Source: Betaproteobacteria bacterium (GTDB lineage: Bacteria > Pseudomonadota > Gammaproteobacteria > Burkholderiales > Burkholderiaceae_C). Taken from it: 5,309 nt of DNA. How positions within the stretch are numbered: position 1 is the stretch's first letter; every line of letters starts with the position of its first letter. Below, piece after piece: positions 1 to 5,309 of the stretch. The notes beneath the pieces are model-generated. The model made no database searches. It saw only the letters and a list, made by a program, of their open reading frames with translations, and was not told the DNA's origin. The stretch spans positions 1 to 5,309 of the forward strand of contig RFSP01000138.1 in the NCBI GenBank assembly GCA_009923895.1, given 5' to 3'. The position numbers and the translations under genes were made by a program.

Positions 1-185
1 ACACCAGCGCCTGACAGCACTTCACGGCCGCAGACATAGGCCAGAAGGGAGTCGGGTGCATGGATGTGCTGTCGCAGCGCATCGGCCGCTTCGGCGGTCA
101 GTTTCTGGCGGGCATAGGGGTTGTGGCCCTCCATCAGAATTTCGCTCAGGGCTTCGCCGTGGATTAAAGAATCAAGCATGGACAT
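1..185 (-). CDS. Hypothetical protein, N-terminal part only (runs off the left edge)
   Basis: Read on the minus strand, an open frame starts with ATG at 185 (a second in-frame ATG is at 179) and stays open for 61 codons to the window edge. It begins MSMLDSLIHG and ends near LLAYVCGREVLSGAG. The frame has proteobacterial-looking codon use and no stop, and it lies divergent to arsC with a normal intergenic gap, so I take it as the 5' end of a real gene. Upstream of the start there is only a weak AGG-containing ribosome site about 8-9 bases away. I do not recognise the protein. The LLAYVCGREV segment vaguely recalls the first strands of small bacterial PH-like domains, but that is a guess. No signal peptide or membrane segment is seen in the visible part. 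The 3' end and full length are unknown. Confidence 0.6.
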   Translation of the reverse strand, partial: MSMLDSLIHGEALSEILMEGHNPYARQKLTAEAADALRQHIHAPDSLLAYVCGREVLSGAG

Positions 186-268
186 GGTGATGAACCTATT
201 CAGTGATGCCAGGGACTGTACCCGTAAGCGGTTGTCTTCGTGTTTGGTCGGCTATTCGGGGCGTTTTT

Positions 269-297
269 CCGTCATCCGCATGTCATCGTTTTGTCAT
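269..297 (+). promoter_or_regulatory. Putative PhoB (Pho) box: three 7-bp half-sites at 11-bp period
   Basis: Three GTCAT pentamers start at 271, 282 and 293, exactly 11 bp apart. Extended to 7-mers they read CCGTCAT, ATGTCAT and TTGTCAT, each separated by 4 bases. The classical PhoB box is two CTGTCAT-like direct repeats separated by 4 bp, so the layout matches and has one extra half-site. The orientation points toward arsC. A -10 placed about 10 bp after the last half-site would fall at 308-313 (GAAAAT, 4/6 to consensus), putting the transcript start at or near the arsC start codon. Using the first two half-sites would give a short leader instead. PhoB control is inferred from the pattern alone. 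Confidence 0.6.
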
Positions 298-305
298 TTC
301 TTTCT

Positions 306-310
306 AGGAA
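306..310 (+). promoter_or_regulatory. Ribosome binding site of arsC
   Basis: AGGAA lies 9 bases before ATG at 320 and 6 bases before the overlapping in-frame GTG at 317. Both spacings are workable, so the site does not decide between the two starts. A third ATG at 312 is followed almost at once by a stop and is not a gene start. Confidence 0.5.
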
Positions 311-319
311 AATGGTGTG

Positions 320-832
320 ATGAGAGAAGCCGACGCCCCCCAACCGCTAAACGTCCTTTTTCTTTGTACACACAACTCGGCCCGCAGCATTCTGGCCGAG
401 GCCTTGCTCAATCACTTGGGCCAGGGGCGGTTCAAGGCATTTTCAGCCGGCAGTTCTCCACGCGAGAACCAACAACCCAACCCACTGGCTCTAGAAACGC
501 TGGCCAGCGCGGGGATTTCGACCACAGGACTGCACAGCAAGAGTTGGGATGTGTTTGCCTCTGCCGATGCGCCCACCATGGACCTGGTGATCACGGTTTG
601 CGACAACGCTGCCGGAGAGGTCTGCCCCTATTGGCCCGGTCAGCCTGCGACCGCCCACTGGGGCTACGCCGACCCATCGGCCGGGGATGCTGCTGACGAT
701 GAAAAGCGCAGGGCCTTCATTCAAACGCTGCACCTGATACGGCGGCGCCTTGAAATCTTGGTGAATCTGCCAGCCGACCGTTTGAGCAAGTTGACGATTG
801 AAAAGACAGCCCGCGAATTGGCCAACGTCTGA
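320..832 (+). CDS. arsC: Arsenate reductase, low-molecular-weight tyrosine phosphatase fold
   Basis: This is a cytoplasmic enzyme that reduces arsenate to arsenite, using electrons from small thiols or thioredoxin/glutaredoxin. Counted from ATG 320 it has 170 residues, normal for proteobacterial members. The N-terminal beta strand NVLFLC leads into the phosphatase P-loop C16-THNSA-R22-S, whose Cys is the nucleophile. The typical VCDNAAGEVCP segment gives Cys94 and Cys102, candidates for the redox relay. The ADP at about 117-119 supplies the conserved Asp118 of the DP motif. The C-terminal helix is rich in Arg and Leu. GTG at 317 is an alternative start one codon upstream. No arsR, arsB or acr3 gene adjoins it, so arsenite export must be encoded elsewhere. 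The Pho-box-like repeats upstream suggest phosphate control rather than, or besides, ArsR. The true LMW-PTP function is less likely because of the HNSAR loop and the Cys pair. Confidence 0.93.
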   Translation: MREADAPQPLNVLFLCTHNSARSILAEALLNHLGQGRFKAFSAGSSPRENQQPNPLALETLASAGISTTGLHSKSWDVFASADAPTMDLVITVCDNAAGEVCPYWPGQPATAHWGYADPSAGDAADDEKRRAFIQTLHLIRRRLEILVNLPADRLSKLTIEKTARELANV

Positions 833-875
833 CTGCCGGCGGTTTGGATTTGCAGGAATTGAGATGAAAGAACGC

Positions 876-1352
876 TCACTGCGGTCTGGCCATCACAGGC
901 GCCTCATGCCTGGTGGCCTGTTCTGGCTTGCCGTCAAGTGAGGCTCTCGCCTCGGCAAAGCAATCGACGAGCGCAGGTAGGACCACCCCCGTTTGGGCAG
1001 AGCTTGTCCAGATGTGGCTGGTGATCTGGACCGCATTGGGATCGTCATAACAACCCCTTGAGAGGGCCTGCATGTCGGGCCAACGCTCAAATGTCAGCCC
1101 CAGGGTCGTTCCGCAGGTGGGACAAAAGTGCACGAAGACTTTTTTCTTGCTGCCCTCTGAAAGGTGCTCGTACTGTCGAAGCTCGCCTTCATTGAACTCA
1201 ATGGCGTCGCGCTGAAAGATGGACTCTGCATAAAACGAGGAGCCCGTCACACGCTGACAAAAGTGGCAATGGCAGGCAAACGTGCGCAGCGGCGGCTGAT
1301 GGACCTTGAACCTGACCTTGCCACACAGGCAGCCACCTTGGAGTGTTGACAT
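876..1352 (-). CDS. GFA family (CENP-V fold) zinc-binding protein
   Basis: A 158-residue protein of the glutathione-dependent formaldehyde-activating enzyme (GFA) / CENP-V fold, usual length for the family. The zinc ligands are all visible: C8-x-C10 in GGCLCGKVRF, the C27-H-C29-H-F-C32 cluster followed by QRVTGSSF, and C77-P-T-C80-G-T-T. The GFA name comes from a Paracoccus enzyme proposed to form S-hydroxymethylglutathione. Most members, this one included, have no proven substrate, so only the fold should be trusted. The start at 1352 is preceded by a modest GGA-type ribosome site 8 bases away. The gene is convergent with arsC (43-bp gap, no good terminator hairpin seen) and divergent from the ETHE1-like hydrolase, with which it shares a 76-bp intergenic region. 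No signal peptide is present; it is probably cytoplasmic. Confidence 0.9.
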   Translation of the reverse strand: MSTLQGGCLCGKVRFKVHQPPLRTFACHCHFCQRVTGSSFYAESIFQRDAIEFNEGELRQYEHLSEGSKKKVFVHFCPTCGTTLGLTFERWPDMQALSRGCYDDPNAVQITSHIWTSSAQTGVVLPALVDCFAEARASLDGKPEQATRHEAPVMARPQ

Positions 1353-1375
1353 GGGGATGTTCCGAGGTATGGGTT

Positions 1376-1474
1376 GGGAGGATTGAGATCATGGCCTTGG
1401 CTGGCCATATTGGCATAGACTCAAACTTTTGGCAGAAAAGTGGTCCGTGGAACAGTCATCACGCCTCTATGTAG
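1376..1474 (+). other. Strong ribosome site plus 27-codon ORF overlapping the hydrolase start in another frame
   Basis: GGGAGG at 1376-1381 sits 9 bases before ATG 1391, the best Shine-Dalgarno/ATG pair in this gap. That ATG opens only a 27-codon frame (MALAGHIGID...) stopping at 1472-1474, which is inside the hydrolase gene and not in its frame. It may be a leader peptide translated before the hydrolase, or the true hydrolase start cut off by a single-base indel between 1391 and about 1447 (natural or sequencing error). I cannot tell which. It is not proposed as an independent gene. Confidence 0.3.
1391..1408. repeat. Perfect inverted repeat ATGGCC-N6-GGCCAT in divergent promoter region
   Basis: The arms at 1391-1396 and 1403-1408 are perfectly complementary around a 6-bp spacer. 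A smaller repeat, GCCA-TAT-TGGC, overlaps at 1404-1414. It lies between the divergent GFA and hydrolase genes, close to a weak promoter candidate for the hydrolase (TTGAGA at 1383, CATATT at 1406, 17-bp spacing). It could be an operator or a small RNA hairpin. No regulator gene is next to it to say whose. Confidence 0.35.
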
Positions 1475-2331
1475 AAGGTCACTTTGATCTGGCGACCTCA
1501 ACCATCAGCTACATCGTGTTGGACAGGCAGACGCTGAAGTGTGCCATCGTCGACAGCGTGCTGGATTATGACCCCAAGTCGGGGCGTACTGACACGCGAA
1601 GTGCTGATCTGCTGGGGCAGCGCGTCAAAGCGCTTGGCGCCTCGGTTCAGTGGCATCTGGAGACGCATGTCCATGCCGATCATTTATCTGCCGCGGCACA
1701 GCTGAAAAAGCAATTGGGCGGACGCATTGCGATAGGTCAACACATCACCGCTGTGCAAGACGTGTTTGGCACGCTGTTCAATGCCGATAGCGAATTTGCG
1801 CGCGATGGGCGGCAGTTTGACGCTCTATTGCGTGACGAAGAAGAGTTTTTTATCGGCCACCTCAAGGCACGTGCAATGCACACGCCCGGCCACACACCGG
1901 CTTGCATGACCTATGTGATTGAAGACGCTGGCGAGGTGGTGGCGTTTGTGGGCGATACCTTGTTCATGCCCGACGGCGGCACCGCGCGTTGCGACTTTCC
2001 TGGTGGCGATGCCGCAACCCTTTACCGGTCCATCAAAAAGGTCTTGAGCCTGCCACCTCAAACGCGGCTTTACATGTGCCACGACTATCAACCCGGCGGC
2101 CGCGAAGTGCGTTTCGTCACCACGGTGGGTGAGGAACGCGCACACAACATTCACGTGAATGACGGTATCAGTGAAGAGGCGTTTGTTGCGATGCGCACGG
2201 CTCGAGATCAGACGCTGGGCATGCCACAGCTGATCCTGCCCTCGGTGCAGGTGAATATGCGCGCCGGCGAATTTCCACCCGCCGAGTCAAATGGCGTTCG
2301 CTATATCAAGATTCCCATCAACGCCTTGTGA
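1429..2331 (+). CDS. Metallo-beta-lactamase-fold hydrolase, ETHE1/Blh-like probable persulfide dioxygenase
   Basis: A cytoplasmic 300-residue metal enzyme, the usual size for the bacterial Blh/ETHE1-like group. The first ligand cluster is T79-H80-V-H82-A-D84-H85, followed by H155 in HTPGHTP, D176 in GDTLF and H218 in CHDYQP. GTARCDFPGGDA (about 184-195) corresponds to the Arg-x-Asp segment that binds glutathione persulfide in ETHE1 relatives. The N-terminal part has the signature SVLDYDPKSGRTDT (43-56). The likely reaction is oxidation of glutathione persulfide to sulfite with a mononuclear iron; a glyoxalase II-like thioesterase is the main alternative. The frame has no ATG start: TTG 1429 gives the N-terminal length expected of the family but lacks a ribosome site, and GTG 1447 is the other option. 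No BigR-type regulator, DUF442 domain or sulfur transferase adjoins it. Confidence 0.85.
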   Translation: MAEKWSVEQSSRLYVEGHFDLATSTISYIVLDRQTLKCAIVDSVLDYDPKSGRTDTRSADLLGQRVKALGASVQWHLETHVHADHLSAAAQLKKQLGGRIAIGQHITAVQDVFGTLFNADSEFARDGRQFDALLRDEEEFFIGHLKARAMHTPGHTPACMTYVIEDAGEVVAFVGDTLFMPDGGTARCDFPGGDAATLYRSIKKVLSLPPQTRLYMCHDYQPGGREVRFVTTVGEERAHNIHVNDGISEEAFVAMRTARDQTLGMPQLILPSVQVNMRAGEFPPAESNGVRYIKIPINAL

Positions 2332-2340
2332 AAGTTTCAC
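2328..2340. repeat. Short palindrome GTGAAA-G-TTTCAC at the end of the hydrolase gene
   Basis: A perfect 6+6 bp palindrome with a one-base centre overlaps the hydrolase stop codon, in the 38-bp gap between convergent genes. In RNA it could form at most a 5-bp stem with a 3-base loop. It is AT-rich and has no following T run, so it is a poor intrinsic terminator. No better terminator is seen between the two genes. Confidence 0.25.
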
Positions 2341-2369
2341 AGGACCTTTAAGACCGACTGGCCCGAACA

Positions 2370-3365
2370 TCATTCCAACACCACATTCGCCTGCTTTACA
2401 AGCTTGGCAAACTTGTCGGTCTCTTCTTTGATCTGGCGTGCCATTTGCTCCGAGGTGTTACCCACCGGCTCGGCACCGATCTCCTCCATGCGCTTGCGAA
2501 ATTCAGCGGAGCGGATGATCTTGATCATTTCTTGAGATAAACGGGTCGTGATGTCCTTGGGCGTTGCTGCAGGGGCCAGCACACCAAACCAGGTTCCGAT
2601 ATCAAAACCTGGCAGACCCGACTCCGCCAAGGTGGGCACGTCTGGCAGGGCCGACGACCGCTTGGCTGTGGTCACGGCCAGCGCGCGAAGTTTTCCGGCC
2701 TTGATGTGCGGCAGCACGGGTGTGATCGTGTCAAAGGTCACGGCGATTTGTCCGCCGAGAAGGTCGGTCGTCAAAGGGCCACTGCCTTTGTAGGGAACAT
2801 GCAAGAGCGACACGCCCGTCAGGTTTTGAAACTGCGTGCCGATGAGGTGCTGTGCGGTGCCATTGCCGTTGGAGCCGTAGCTGAGTTCGGGCTTGGCGCT
2901 TTTGGCCAACGTCACCCACTCAGACAGGGTCTTGGCCGGGTGGCTTGCATTGACCGCCATGACATTGGGCACCATGGCAATGGTGGTCAAGGGCACCAGG
3001 TCTTTTTGAAAGTCGTAAGCCAGTTTCTTGTAGACACTGCTCGCAATGGTGTGGTGCACCGCCCCGACCAGCAGGGTGTAACCATCTGGCTTCGATTTGG
3101 CGACCAAGTCGGCACCGAGCGTGGCACCTGCACCCGGTTTGCTTTCGACAATGACAGGCTGTCCCAGCACGGGCGTGAGGCGGTCTGCCAAGGCCCGGGC
3201 CAGCACGTCGGTGGTGCCTCCGGATGGGAAGGGCACCACCAGGGTGACGGGCTTTGCGGGCCAGGTTTGGGCTTGCGCTGCCATGCAGTACAAGCTGAGC
3301 GAAGCGACGGCCAGACAAAAGTTGCGACGAATGGGGCGGCGAACAAGGGCTTTGAGATGCGTCAT
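2370..3365 (-). CDS. Bug/TctC family tripartite tricarboxylate transporter substrate-binding protein
   Basis: A 331-residue periplasmic solute-binding protein, typical length for the Bug (TctC) family, which captures carboxylates and similar anions for TctAB-type permeases. Residues 1-32 form a signal peptide: a basic start with R9-R10 and R13-R14, a hydrophobic core to about 29, and a probable AQA/QTWP cleavage after A32. The mature protein begins with the hallmark WPAKPVTLVVPFPSGG at 35-50, then TTDVLARALAD with ligand-loop Asp53. Later family landmarks are GSNGNGTAQHL, VPYKGSGP and DVPTLAESGLPGF. A good ribosome site (AAGGA, 7 bases upstream) fixes ATG 3365. It lies 42 bp after the broken dehydrogenase on the same strand, so both were probably one operon opposite the LysR gene. 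No TctA or TctB permease is present here. The ligand is unknown; D-malate or tartrate is suggested only by the neighbour. Confidence 0.92.
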   Translation of the reverse strand: MTHLKALVRRPIRRNFCLAVASLSLYCMAAQAQTWPAKPVTLVVPFPSGGTTDVLARALADRLTPVLGQPVIVESKPGAGATLGADLVAKSKPDGYTLLVGAVHHTIASSVYKKLAYDFQKDLVPLTTIAMVPNVMAVNASHPAKTLSEWVTLAKSAKPELSYGSNGNGTAQHLIGTQFQNLTGVSLLHVPYKGSGPLTTDLLGGQIAVTFDTITPVLPHIKAGKLRALAVTTAKRSSALPDVPTLAESGLPGFDIGTWFGVLAPAATPKDITTRLSQEMIKIIRSAEFRKRMEEIGAEPVGNTSEQMARQIKEETDKFAKLVKQANVVLE

Positions 3366-3407
3366 GGGTTTGTCCTTGAAGAGTCGGTGGCGCGGAAGGC
3401 TGTTTGA

Positions 3408-4251
3408 TCAGACAGACCGGCCGCTCAGCTGATCACAAACGGCTTGGGTGACGGCTTCGGTGGTGGCCGTGCCGCCGAGATCTCGGGTGTGCAGCGCGGG
3501 TGTGGCCGTCACGGCCTCCACAGCCTGCATCAGTTGTCGCGCCGCCTCGGTTTCACCCAGGTGCTCCAGCAGCATGACACAACTCCAAAAAGTCCCCACG
3601 GGATTGGCCAAGCCCTTGCCCATGATGTCAAAGGCCGATCCATGGATGGGCTCAAACATGCTGGGATAGCGGCGCTCAGGGTCCAAGTTGGCGGTGGGCG
3701 CAATGCCCAAGCTGCCCGCCAAGGCCGCGGCCAAGTCGCTGAGGATGTCGGCGTGCAGATTGGTGGCCACCACCGTGTCGATGGAGGCCGGACGGTTGAC
3801 CATGCGCGCGGTCATCGCGTCCACCAACTCCTTGGGAATACTCTCCCTCGGAGTTCTCGCGCACGATCACCCAATCGAGATCTTTGGGTGCGCAGCGCTT
3901 GAGGGGCGCATCAATGCCGGGCAAGATGCGTGTGGGCCGCACATTGGCGTATTGGTCAAATCCTTGGCAGATTTTTAGACGCAGGCCCCACAAGGTGATG
4001 TGGTCGGCAATCTGCGGATCACCGGCAGAGCCAAAGAGAATGGCGTCCTTGTCGCGCAACTGATCAAGACCTTGAGCCGGCATCATCTCGCCGTGCGCTC
4101 GGTACCAGTCGCCGCCCCAGCCAAAGTTCTCAAACTCAAAGGTGAACTGGCGGTGTGTTTGGGCAAGGGTTTGCAATACCCGCTGACCCGCAGGGACCAC
4201 CTCTTTGCCAATACCGTCACCAGGAATGGTGGCGATGCGATAAACCTTCAT
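3408..4251 (-). pseudogene. Broken D-malate/tartrate dehydrogenase-like gene (DmlA/TtuC family), internal deletion plus frameshift
   Basis: This belongs to the NAD-dependent beta-decarboxylating dehydrogenases (isopropylmalate, isocitrate, tartrate and D-malate types). The 5' frame starts at ATG 4251 with a good GGAG ribosome site 7 bases upstream. It encodes the NAD-site start RIATIPGDGIGKEV, GSAGDP, DHITLWGLRLKI, the substrate-binding block YANVRPTRILPG and VIVRENSEGEYS, ending near residue 139. Homology then continues in a different frame: ELVDAMTARM, TVVATNLHADILSDLAAALAG, IAPTANLDPERR and SMFEPIHGSAFDIMGKG, up to the stop at 3408-3410. The join is at about 3832-3840. Together the parts give about 280 residues against roughly 355-365 in the family, so about 75-80 codons are gone. 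The lost stretch is where the catalytic Tyr and Lys lie, so correcting the frame alone would not restore activity. The unbroken 5' frame runs on as nonsense to 3676, giving a 191-residue product. An assembly error is the alternative. Confidence 0.88.
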
Positions 4252-4294
4252 GACAGGGCTCCAAGCAGCAACGAATGCCCCACTCTAAGAAGTT

Positions 4295-4330
4295 GTGCAT
4301 GGATTTAATGCGCGCTAAAGTGAATGCATT
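4295..4330. promoter_or_regulatory. Candidate LysR operator between divergent lysR and dehydrogenase genes
   Basis: The 97-bp divergent gap contains the interrupted palindrome GCAT-N7-ATGC at 4297-4311, extendable to an imperfect 19-bp GTGCAT/ATGCGC form. The perfect palindrome AATGCATT follows at 4323-4330. LysR-type regulators usually bind 15-bp interrupted palindromes in the divergent gap between their own gene and the target, so this position fits. The symmetric core is C-N11-G rather than the textbook T-N11-A, although an asymmetric T-N11-A (4296 to 4308) is present. A weak promoter for the regulator, TTGTGC at 4293 and TAAAGT at 4316 with 17-bp spacing, overlaps it. Confidence 0.4.
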
Positions 4331-4337
4331 GTTTACC

Positions 4338-4342
4338 AGGAG
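4338..4342 (+). promoter_or_regulatory. Ribosome binding site deciding the LysR start
   Basis: AGGAG ends 6 bases before ATG 4349. The in-frame TTG at 4343 directly abuts this site and so cannot be used with it. The gene therefore starts at 4349, two codons inside the longest open frame. Confidence 0.7.
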
Positions 4343-4348
4343 TTGACA

Positions 4349-5287
4349 ATGACTTCATCGACATCCGCTTTGATCCAGCCTGCAGAACTGGGATTCTTGG
4401 TGGCGGTGGCTGGCAGCCCGAGTTTGAGTGCAGCGGCACGCGATTTGGGCTTGTCCAAGGCGGCCGTGAGCAAGCGATTGGCGCAAGTTGAGCAGCGTTG
4501 CGGCGCCACGCTGCTGGTTCGTACCACCCGGCGGATGAGCCTCACGCCCGAGGGTGAGTTGGTGGTCGAGGGGGCGCGGCGCATCCTGGCGGATTTGGAG
4601 ACTTTGGGACAAACCTTGGCCGGCACCCGGCAGGAACCGCAAGGCCTGCTGCGCGTGAACGCGACGCTGGGCTTTGGACGCAGCCACGTGGCGCCGGTGA
4701 TCTCGCGGTTTGTGTCGAGGTACCCGCGCGTGGAGGTGCAGCTGCAGCTGTCCGTCAACCCACCGCCATTGACCGAGGACGCATTTGATGTGTGCATCCG
4801 TTTTGGCGAGCCGCCTGATACGCGGGTGATTGCCAGGCGGCTCGCCGCCAATCAGCGATTGTTGGTGGCCTCGCCTCACTATTTGGCGCGCCTTGGCGAG
4901 CCCAAAACACCGCAAGACCTGGTGGGTCATGCTTGCATCGGCATCCGACAGGGTGACGAGGCCTACGGCACCTGGCGTTTGTCCACGGGCTCGGGCACCC
5001 GAAAGCGCACAGAAGTTGTCAAAGCACGAGGCCCGCTCACCACCAACGACGGCGAGATTGCCGTTCAGTGGGCGCTGGCGGGGCACGGCATCGTGATGCG
5101 GGCGCAATGGGATGTGGCCCGACATTTGCGCAGCGGCCGCTTGGTGCAAGTGCTGCCCCAATGGCAAACACCCGAGGCAGACATTTACGCCGTCATGCCC
5201 CAGGCGCTGCGCCTCTCCACCCGGGTGCGGGTTTTTGTGGACTTTTTGGCTGACGCGTTTGACCGGGCTCACCCCGCGCATCTTTGA
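4349..5287 (+). CDS. LysR family transcriptional regulator, DmlR/TtuA-like
   Basis: A 312-residue cytoplasmic DNA-binding regulator of normal LysR length. The winged helix-turn-helix occupies about residues 12-70, with the recognition region SLSAAARDLGLSKAAVSKRL (25-44), the LLVRTTRRMSLTPEG wing (55-69) and a linker helix to about 95. The effector-binding domain follows, with RVNATLGFGRSHVAP, the FDVCIRFG strand and GHGIVMRAQWDVA near the end. It is divergent from the DmlA/TtuC-like gene, the same arrangement as E. coli dmlR-dmlA, where DmlR activates D-malate dehydrogenase. By position I infer that it controlled the dehydrogenase and TctC-type genes, with a hydroxy-dicarboxylate such as D-malate or tartrate as candidate effector. 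The reading frame is intact even though its presumed main target is broken. Other LysR subgroups with the same architecture cannot be excluded. Confidence 0.92.
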   Translation: MTSSTSALIQPAELGFLVAVAGSPSLSAAARDLGLSKAAVSKRLAQVEQRCGATLLVRTTRRMSLTPEGELVVEGARRILADLETLGQTLAGTRQEPQGLLRVNATLGFGRSHVAPVISRFVSRYPRVEVQLQLSVNPPPLTEDAFDVCIRFGEPPDTRVIARRLAANQRLLVASPHYLARLGEPKTPQDLVGHACIGIRQGDEAYGTWRLSTGSGTRKRTEVVKARGPLTTNDGEIAVQWALAGHGIVMRAQWDVARHLRSGRLVQVLPQWQTPEADIYAVMPQALRLSTRVRVFVDFLADAFDRAHPAHL

Positions 5288-5309
5288 AGAACAGGATTGA
5301 ACGGGAGCC

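Noticed and set aside
186..268. ArsR-type operator upstream of arsC
   Set aside because: No convincing inverted repeat is seen in this stretch. The only ordered signal is the direct GTCAT array downstream of it, which fits PhoB better.
121..696. 191-codon plus-strand frame overlapping the partial gene and arsC
   Set aside because: It is a shadow frame: it overlaps arsC, which has a full phosphatase signature, and its own translation has no family features and is low-complexity Arg/Gly-rich at the end.
833..875. Possible terminator between the convergent arsC and GFA genes
   Set aside because: Only a short GCCGGC palindrome is present, with no stable stem-loop and no T run on either strand.
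2706..3407. 233-codon plus-strand frame opposite the TctC-type gene
   Set aside because: It is antisense to a gene with a signal peptide and Bug family motifs; the translation is Gly/His/Gln-rich without features.
4343..4348. TTGACA, a perfect -35 hexamer on the plus strand
   Set aside because: It lies between the ribosome site and the start codon of the LysR gene, and no good -10 follows at suitable spacing. It is most likely chance.
4355..5281. 308-codon minus-strand frame opposite the LysR gene
   Set aside because: Its length reflects GC-rich antisense codon structure. The plus-strand frame is an unmistakable LysR protein with a ribosome site; the antisense translation has no recognisable domain.

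Overview
The window looks like a chromosomal segment from a GC-rich betaproteobacterium, probably Burkholderiales and plausibly Comamonadaceae-like. This is inferred from the high GC content, the tight gene packing, a Bug/TctC-type periplasmic binding protein (a family greatly expanded in that order) and the protein styles. No rRNA, tRNA, CRISPR array, insertion sequence or phage gene is visible, and no gene-free stretch exceeds about 130 bases.

Left part (1-1352): the 5' end of an unrecognised minus-strand gene runs off the left edge. It is divergent from an arsenate reductase of the low-molecular-weight phosphatase fold (arsC). Their shared intergenic region carries three GTCAT repeats spaced exactly 11 bp, which is the layout of a PhoB box. 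This would tie arsenate detoxification to phosphate starvation. A GFA/CENP-V-fold zinc protein follows, convergent with arsC.

Middle part (1353-2331): the GFA gene is divergent from a metallo-beta-lactamase-fold hydrolase of the ETHE1/Blh persulfide dioxygenase type. The 76-bp gap has a perfect 6+6 bp inverted repeat. It also has a strong Shine-Dalgarno/ATG pair that is out of frame with the hydrolase, whose own frame has only TTG or GTG starts. ArsC, GFA and ETHE1-like proteins often use low-molecular-weight thiols, so this half has a loose glutathione/sulfur theme (inference).

Right part (2370-5287): this is a decayed carboxylate-catabolism locus. A LysR regulator of the DmlR/TtuA type is transcribed away from a D-malate/tartrate dehydrogenase-like gene (DmlA/TtuC family), which is followed on the same strand by a Bug/TctC solute-binding protein. 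The layout matches the known dmlR-dmlA arrangement with an added uptake component. The dehydrogenase is broken: about 75-80 codons, including the region of the catalytic Tyr and Lys, are missing and the two halves are in different frames. Regulator and binding protein look intact.

I see no clearly new multi-gene system. The two strongest signals are the Pho-box-like array before arsC and the internal out-of-frame deletion in the dehydrogenase.
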